Source: Antedon bifida (lineage: Eukaryota; Echinodermata; Crinoidea; Comatulida; Antedonidae). From it: 64,000 bases of DNA. The translations under genes and the position numbers were made by a program. Location: the NCBI GenBank assembly GCA_963402885.1, contig OY727100.1, positions 992,001-1,056,000 of the forward strand, in the 5' to 3' direction. The notes beneath the pieces were generated by a model. That model was not told the DNA's origin. It saw nothing but the letters and a program-made list of their open reading frames with translations, and made no database searches. Every line of letters begins with the position of its first letter. Positions within the stretch are counted from its first letter, which is position 1. Of this stretch, positions 58,301 through 64,000 are shown one piece after another.

Positions 58301-61300
58301 GTACTGCCTCATGATCTGTCCTTCTTTGGGAGCAGTGAAAGCAAGACAGCGGAAGAAACAGATGATGGTCAGTTCAACATACCTGGTATACAAGCTATGC
58401 CCGCTGAGGACAACAGAGACAACTCAAAGGTATTTAGTACTTATTGTAGTTTTACCTAGTTGCTGTATCCACCAATCTCATGATTTTTACTTAAGTCAAT
58501 TTCATTTATTTATTCATAGTCAAACAAAGTAAAATATGTACATGGTTTGAAATTATTTTTGTTTGTTCAAAGTTAAACATTCAAATAAAAATATAAAAAT
58601 GAGTTAAAAGGGTTACATTTTTGTAAAATATAAATTAAACACTTCATTTAAAATACAGATAAAATACATAGTTTAAAATACAAAATACAAGCAAGATTGG
58701 GGTGTGTAAGGGTATAGCATAAAATGATTTAACGTTTACAGGTTTCAATAAATATTTAATAATTTCACTCAAGTGTTTTTCACTTAGATGGGTGAATTCT
58801 ATAAACGTTGGTGTTTGTTTTCTTAGTATGAATGGTAACAACAACCACATGTTGCTGGGTTCAAATCCTCTGAAGTAGTTAAGATGTTTATCAGTCCCAG
58901 GGTCCTACTTAATTATAATCATAAATTTACATCCTTAATTATTTTTTACACTCAACTCTTTAGGACCTTTTGGACCTGAAGAGTCTGGCTTTGGGAGACA
59001 TGTACATGTCATGTAAAGGGACTGTTCCCTAAAGACCATTAATTTTGTTTTCATTCCTAAGCCATTTAACACGATGACTAACATCCCAAGCTTCCTAAAA
59101 TAAGTCTTGTTATACGGCTTAAAGTAGAGGTGCAGATATTGCACGAGGCAACTTCAATAATTGTTTATAAAAAAAATATATATTTCAAATATTATTGCAA
59201 ATATTTATGTTTATATTTTTCCAGGAAATACTAAATAATTCCAGTAATCCACCATGTTTAGATCCTGTACCTCCTCCGATATCAGCCATACCGAGGAAGA
59301 GAGCGCCCCCACGGCTTTTACCAATGATACCGTTCGTTGAAAAAGGAAATTCCAACGGGTTGCGAAAGGTCAAGAAGGAACGGCAATTGAAAAAGATTAC
59401 GAGGAATAATCATGTGCTAAAGACGAAGGCAATAAAAAACAATGTGATACCAAAACATAGCAAACATTTTAATAACAACAATCATAAGGTTTTAGATAAA
59501 AATAAATGCGCTTATTTAGACAGAAACAGGTTTCTTAACGGAGTGCTCAAACATAAAAAATCAAAATGCACGTTTGACGACGTCTTAGCAGTGTTTAAAC
59601 AAACAAAAAATGGACGCATATCTAAACGGAGACATTTATTAAAATGCCAAAGCAAACAGAGGAATAACAATTCTGTATATAATGTAAATGATAAGTTAAT
59701 TGAGGTGGCTAATCTTACCTTGCCTAAAAATGGTCTCACCCACTTAAAAGACCGCCTTAAATCAAAGACAAAAGTTAACTCAAAAACTGAAAAGATCTCC
59801 AAAAATACATCTGTAAACCATATGATACCAATGGACCAATCACAGGTGAAGATTAAGCGAAAACGTGGTCGACCAAAGCGGAATCTCGATTTACAACTGC
59901 TGCAAACAAAAGATGCCTCAGAAACCGATGAAGCAGAAAGTGAAATAACGGGAAACAAACTACCTCACGGAACAGAGATTTCCACTGAACACGTTGTACC
60001 ACTTGCTAAAAAACGACGAACTACTTCAACTAGACTTAGAACAACAAATGTCATTAATAATAAAACAATTGTTACGTCACCCTGCAATAGATCACCAAAA
60101 AGAACTCGCAATTCTACACCCATCCATGCCAAAGTTGTAACAACAGATGCCCCTGTACTTTACCCGAATCAGGGGTCATGGAGTGACCCCATCGCTTACG
60201 TAACGGCTATGTCTGAAGACCTTGACAAATGTGGCATTTGTAAAGTTGTTCCTCCAAAAGGCTGGAAGGTAATCTAATGAATATTACAGTTTGTTTTTCA
60301 GAAAATTTAGTTTTTAGAATTTTGTAGTACAGTCAATTCTCCCAATACCGGATACCTTTCGGCTTTCCAAGTATGATTTTCTGTAAAATCTGGTATTCGG
60401 AATGTTTTTTTAATGGTAAAAATAAATTTGGGAACTTCTAGACCTTGGGGAAAAGTCTGGTTTTGGGAGAGTTGACTGTACAGTTGAAAAGAATTCAGGA
60501 TCTTTAGATTTAAAGACAATTTTGGTTTGAAAGTTTTGAGAGAGTCACTGCATTTCAACTACACTAGAACTCTTGGACGGATCCAGGAATTAAAAGTTTG
60601 GTGGTCGGACCATAGAGAGGTTCATCAGAACTCTTTGACATCCTCCTCCCAAATTCTCCACTGTAAAGTACAATGCTACTACTTTCTTTTAGTCTATTTC
60701 AGTTCAATATTAATCTATTTTTCCATAACATGATTTCAGTTTCACATCCATGAGAAATTGTTGCTTTGTAACTCTAGCTGCTTTTCAGATACACTAATGC
60801 AATTATACACAATACAAGAAAGTTAAATTATTTTAAAGGTCAAAGGTTGCAAGTTAGTACACGATCACATTGATGATATCCTAAATGTATTGAGACATGC
60901 ACTTAATCTTAGTTAATTACAACACATAGCTAGACAGTGTCTTGTTATAAACGTTGTATATTCAAATCAGCGGCCATTTTCATTGGTTTGCTTGTTTAAT
61001 TATAAAGGTCAATATAAACTTTAACGTTGACCTACATCCTGTCTTAGTTGACATATTTCTTCTAATCCTGGTATTAATGAGTTTAATGGGTGTTGTATGT
61101 CCTACATTTTTACGACTATATATTTTTACTATCCTGTATTTTTTAAGCCATGTATTTTTGAGACCAAAAATGTTTGCAACCATATGTTTTATTTTAAAAT
61201 CTTTTAAATCTAAATTTATTTTTTTATCCAAATTTATTGCATATTTACAAAGCAGCCTAATCTTTATTTGCATGAATTTATTCATTTTTTTCAGTTTTTT

Positions 61301-63540
61301 AATATGTTCTCTATAGGGATATTTGTCATCTTATAGAGCTTGTCTTATATTCATTTAAATTCTCATTATTAAATAAAATACTTTTTTTATAGTAGAAAAT
61401 TGTTTAAATATATAATTTTTGTTTGTTTAATCCTAGTTAAAAAAAATTGGTTTTTTTATATTTTTTTCAGACGGATTGTAAATTAAAAGAAGACATGAGA
61501 TTTAATACCGAAGTGCAGTATGTTAATAGATTGTATCATAGGTATGACAGTTGGATATAAATATTAATAATTGTGGATTAGTGTGTAGTCAACAACCTAA
61601 AGAAGGACATGTGACGTTTGTATCTAACAAGCAAGAAATACTTTATTTTTTTACAATATTAGACACAGTGTAGTCTCGGTGGATTGACAATATTTGGCCA
61701 AAATTAGGGGTTGGTTTACACTCAGCTTGCATTAACAATGAATTTCTTATGTCTAAATTTATCTAAAATGTTGTTATCCATAAATGATGTTCAATAAATG
61801 TTTGCACATATAAATGACTTGTTTATTTTAAAATTTTGTTTTTATTTCTAGGTGGAATTTAGAGAGTCGTCAATTAGCATGTATCAAGCGGCATTTGAAA
61901 GAACAGGGCAACGGCATGGGACAACCTCCGCAGGTATGGCATGCTACATTCCTGTAGTCAGCAGTAATTCTATCTGTGCATTATTTAAGTTAAGCACTTT
62001 AGCACAGGACAGTTTCTCCATTGATTAGTACACTAACCAACACAAGGGTTATAATCTCCCACTAGTACACCCTCTCCCATTCAGAAGACACCTCTTTTAA
62101 GGGACCATTAGTTGAGTCCTGCATTTAATACAAAGTAACATAATTACCTATGCTTTTAGGTTGGAGGATGTGAGGTGGATTTGGTTAGACTATCTCAGAT
62201 CTTATCAGAACATGAGGGTATGAAATCTGAAAACATCAGTAAATGGAATAAAATAGCAGATACTTTAAGGATACCAAAAACAGTAAGTATACTTTGGAAT
62301 TGAGTTGTGGGGGTGGGGGGAGGTGGGATCCTATGGGATGGATGGATGGATGGGATTTTATGATAAAAGTCACCCAGTACTGTATCAATACAATGATTTT
62401 AATTAATGATTTTACTCAACATCTTTTGCCACCCCATTTGGCACAATAAATGTATTTGTTGTCAGGTTTGCCAAAATTAATAGAATAATCAATTTTATTT
62501 ATTAAACTTTTATATTTCTTTGTTTTGTAAAGTTTATCATGTCTATTGCCGAAATGATTAAAAATAAAAAAATCCTTTTTGTTATTCAAATCTTAAAATA
62601 ATTTTTTTTTTTTTGAACAGGTTCAAGGAAGAGTGAATAAATTATATAAAATCTACTGCCAGTACTTGGTATCATATCACACGTTGACGTCGGTAAGTTC
62701 AACTTAATTGGTTTTTGACGCAATATTTGTTTGTTTTTTGCAGTCTATAATAAACATTCTTTAAAATCAAATTGGTGAATATTTTTGTTGTTATTGCAGG
62801 AAGAAAAACTAAAGCTTGATACTGCTTTAGAAAAAGAGCGAACCAAAGCCCATAAATTAGGTAAGCACAGTCACATTTTGTTGTGTTTTGTCATATTCCT
62901 TTATAGTGAAAAGAAGAGCATTATCTGCTAATGTGATTTATTATTAATTTGGTATTTTATTTCATTTTTGTAGGAATTTTTAACTCAGTTGATGAAGAGA
63001 ATTGTATAAAAGGGCGATGTGTAAGCTTACAACAGTTCTGTAAGTCTGCCTATAACACTCAACAGATGCACTTTAAGCACGAACCAACACCCATTGAAGT
63101 TGAGGTTAGTTGCCCTACTTAGTAGTCATATCCATACATATTAATAGGATAAAGAGAGAGACTAATGTTGCATGTTGACAAGGAGAAATGCCATGTGGAC
63201 AGCAGTGGTGTAACGCATAGGCCTGAGACACCTGGTTGAGGAACCCTAAGTGGCCCTCCAAAGGTGGAGGCCTCAGACGTTTTTAGCCCTTTTCGACATA
63301 TTTTATTTAATGCCTGTTTTTTCCTCTCAGGGCCCCATAAGCTCGGGGCCCCTGGGTTTAGCCAGTGAGCGCTCATAGCTTTTACGCCACTGGTGGACAG
63401 TGTGATATAGCCTACTTAGGCAATTGGTAAAACATGATTTTACTTTTGTTTATTTAGAAAGAGTATTGGCAAGCAGTAACAGAAGGCAGCCAGCATATAT
63501 CAGTCAAGAAGGCAATCTTATCAACCACTTTATCTGGAAG
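43376..63540 (+). CDS. JARID2: JARID2, Jumonji/ARID cofactor of PRC2 (3' end beyond window)
   Basis: Exons: 43376-43420 (ATG), 52618-53243, 57551-57699, 58293-58429, 59225-60268, 61471-61541, 61852-61933, 62160-62282, 62621-62692, 62800-62860, 62974-63104, 63458-63540; all GT-AG and frame-continuous. JARID2 is a catalytically inactive Jumonji protein that recruits and stimulates Polycomb complex 2. Conserved parts: N-terminal [14 protein letters not shown] then [46 protein letters not shown] and FFGSSE; an AT-hook-like KRKRGRPKR; JmjN ([25 protein letters not shown]); ARID ([48 protein letters not shown]); and the beginning of JmjC ([18 protein letters not shown]). Intron 1 is 9.2 kb. The remaining JmjC and zinc-finger exons lie to the right. 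Confidence 0.96.
45165..45560. repeat. Degenerate tandem repeat, about 3 units of 130-150 bp
   Basis: Each unit shows a GTCTGTAT word, ATCCAAAAGAAACC or ATCCAAATGAAACC, CATACTGTATTTCA or a variant, TAGCAATG, and TCTACTGTATATCTG. Units differ by many substitutions and small indels, so the array is old. Confidence 0.65.
46450..46740. repeat. Direct duplication, two units of about 148 bp
   Basis: Both units run from ACTGTAGATT and ATGTGTTA to CTACTAGGGAACATTGTGTT, CAGTAACACGTTATTGTACG and CAGCACATAG, ending CTAACTGTATATTT. They differ at only a few positions, indicating a fairly recent duplication. Confidence 0.88.
50314..50425. mobile_element. GC-rich palindromic MITE-like element
   Basis: CCAATTTACACCGGGGAGCGG on the left and CCGCTCCGCGTTGTGTATAAATGG on the right (read in segments) are imperfect inverted repeats around a GCGGAAAACCGCCC centre. 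Base composition contrasts with the AT-rich intron. No target duplication is clear. Confidence 0.45.
50986..51512. mobile_element. TTAA-bounded MITE (family B), copy 2, 527 bp
   Basis: The sequence is the reverse complement of 29638-30148 with small differences. It begins TTAAAGATGTATTGTCCCTT and ends AAGGGACAATACATCTTTAA. A family A MITE starts 20 bp further on. Confidence 0.8.
51532..51690. mobile_element. Palindromic MITE (family A), copy 7
   Basis: AAAGCTCTGTATGTACACTA ... TTTGATAGTGTAGATAGAGC, with the ATGCCCAAATATGGTAG(T/C)GAT core segment duplicated. The right end continues TTTA, the left is preceded by TA, consistent with a TA target. Confidence 0.88.
54130..54220 (-). repeat. tRNA-derived SINE head
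   Basis: The minus strand reads GTAGCTTGGTGGTTAACGTG (A-box type TAGCTTGGTGG, 54194-54205) and then CAGGGTTCAATTCTGACC (B-box type GGTTCAATTC, 54151-54161), with tRNA-like spacing of about 33 bp. The flanks do not fold as a complete tRNA, so this is a SINE or tRNA pseudogene and not a functional tRNA gene. Confidence 0.6.
54465..54720. repeat. Direct duplication in JARID2 intron 2
   Basis: Two units share CCCCTTTTACATTAGAGACAC, GCCCTTAGTTAGAAAGACAC, TCTATACAGTAGTTTGACGATGACAG (given in parts) and a TGTCTGTC...CCAGTG ending. Inside the second unit CTTAGTTAGAAA(G/C)ACACGCCC is doubled again. Confidence 0.75.
57808..57937. mobile_element. Palindromic MITE (family A), copy 8
   Basis: AAAGCTCAGTCTACACAATA ... 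AAGTTTGATAGTGTAGACAG with a shortened core that lacks CCATATATGG. It lies about 110 bp after JARID2 exon 3. Confidence 0.88.
63203..63392. mobile_element. 190 bp hAT-type MITE with perfect 8 bp target duplication
   Basis: The element starts CAGTGGTGTAACGC and ends TTTTACGCCACTG, imperfect inverted repeats of the hAT CAGTGGCGTAA type. GTGGACAG flanks both sides exactly (63195-63202 and 63393-63400). There is no coding content. It is in the JARID2 intron just before the last exon in the window; older relics of the same family lie at 23.1-23.3 and 24.4 kb. Confidence 0.9.
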
Positions 63541-64000
63541 GTTTGTGACTTGCTATTTGTCATTTTATTTTAATTGGTTTTATTTTATTTTTTTTGCTTC
63601 AGTTTATCTCTGTAATATTATGAGTGTTTATAAGTTTCTGTGTCCGTGTTTTGTCTGTTGTCTGTTAGTCTGTCTGTCCCTGTATGATTGGTGTTTAGTC
63701 TATCCATGTAATTTTGTCATCTTTCTGTCTTTTGTGTATTTTATTGTATTCTCATTTTTAATTTGTTTAGTTTTGTACTGTAGCTATAATTCAAAATAAA
63801 ATGATAATGTTTTGTTAAAATCCTAATTAAATATGTGTATGATATTCACTAATAAATAATTAACCATTAAACCATCAACCGTAAGTGTAGTAAACATGTT
63901 TAAATGTCTACATTTATAAGGGGGTCACTTGAAATGTAATTAAAAACCTTCCAATCTTTCCGATCAATTTGATACCTCATGCATAAGGATATGTGCATTT
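63541..64000 (+). other. JARID2 intron at the right edge
   Basis: T-rich sequence with TGTCTGTCTG-type words directly follows the donor GTTTGT. No further exon is seen before the window ends. The rest of the JmjC domain must be beyond it. Confidence 0.7.

Noticed and set aside
59512..59958. A 148-codon minus-strand open frame
   Set aside because: It is the antisense shadow of JARID2 exon 5.

Overview
This is a 64 kb piece of an AT-rich animal nuclear genome. Genes are split by many GT-AG introns and there are abundant transposons of several classes. The five recognisable genes are all conserved metazoan genes. Frequent TAGGCCTAG-type words, together with Penelope-like, Gypsy, CR1/Jockey-type LINE, Harbinger and hAT elements, fit an invertebrate deuterostome such as an echinoderm. 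That placement is an inference and was not tested.

Layout. 1-850: a G-rich minisatellite and the last exon of an unidentified gene. 3.25-22.63 kb (+): TTLL9, a ciliary tubulin polyglutamylase of the TTLL family. Its 11.4 kb third intron holds a hAT-like element, a Gypsy LTR retrotransposon with a Harbinger-like element in one LTR and a Penelope-like fragment in its gag region. The next intron holds a LINE. 22.96-24.96 kb (-): PDRG1, a prefoldin-like protein, tail to tail with TTLL9. 25.21-37.03 kb (+): SUPT16H (FACT subunit SPT16), complete in 24 coding exons, 246 bp head to head with PDRG1. 38.6-42.5 kb (-): PIGT (GPI transamidase subunit), complete in 10 coding exons. 43.38 kb to the right edge (+): JARID2 (PRC2 cofactor), from its start codon to the beginning of the JmjC domain.

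Two points stand out. In SUPT16H, two separate introns begin with tandem arrays (15 x 64 bp and 15 x 30 bp). Each repeat unit contains the 3' end of the preceding exon plus its 5' splice site, so each array is a ladder of duplicated splice donors; use of any distal donor would add an in-frame stop. Second, one palindromic MITE family occurs eight times, in introns of three genes, and one copy begins four bases inside an intron, forming part of that intron's splice donor. JARID2 also keeps the AQRKFAQ peptide whose lysine is the H3K27-mimicking methylation site (K116) in mammals.

Exon limits were placed by eye from splice consensus, reading-frame continuity and remembered human orthologues. 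Coding lengths are frame-consistent: SUPT16H 1,032 aa, PIGT 599 aa, PDRG1 134 aa.
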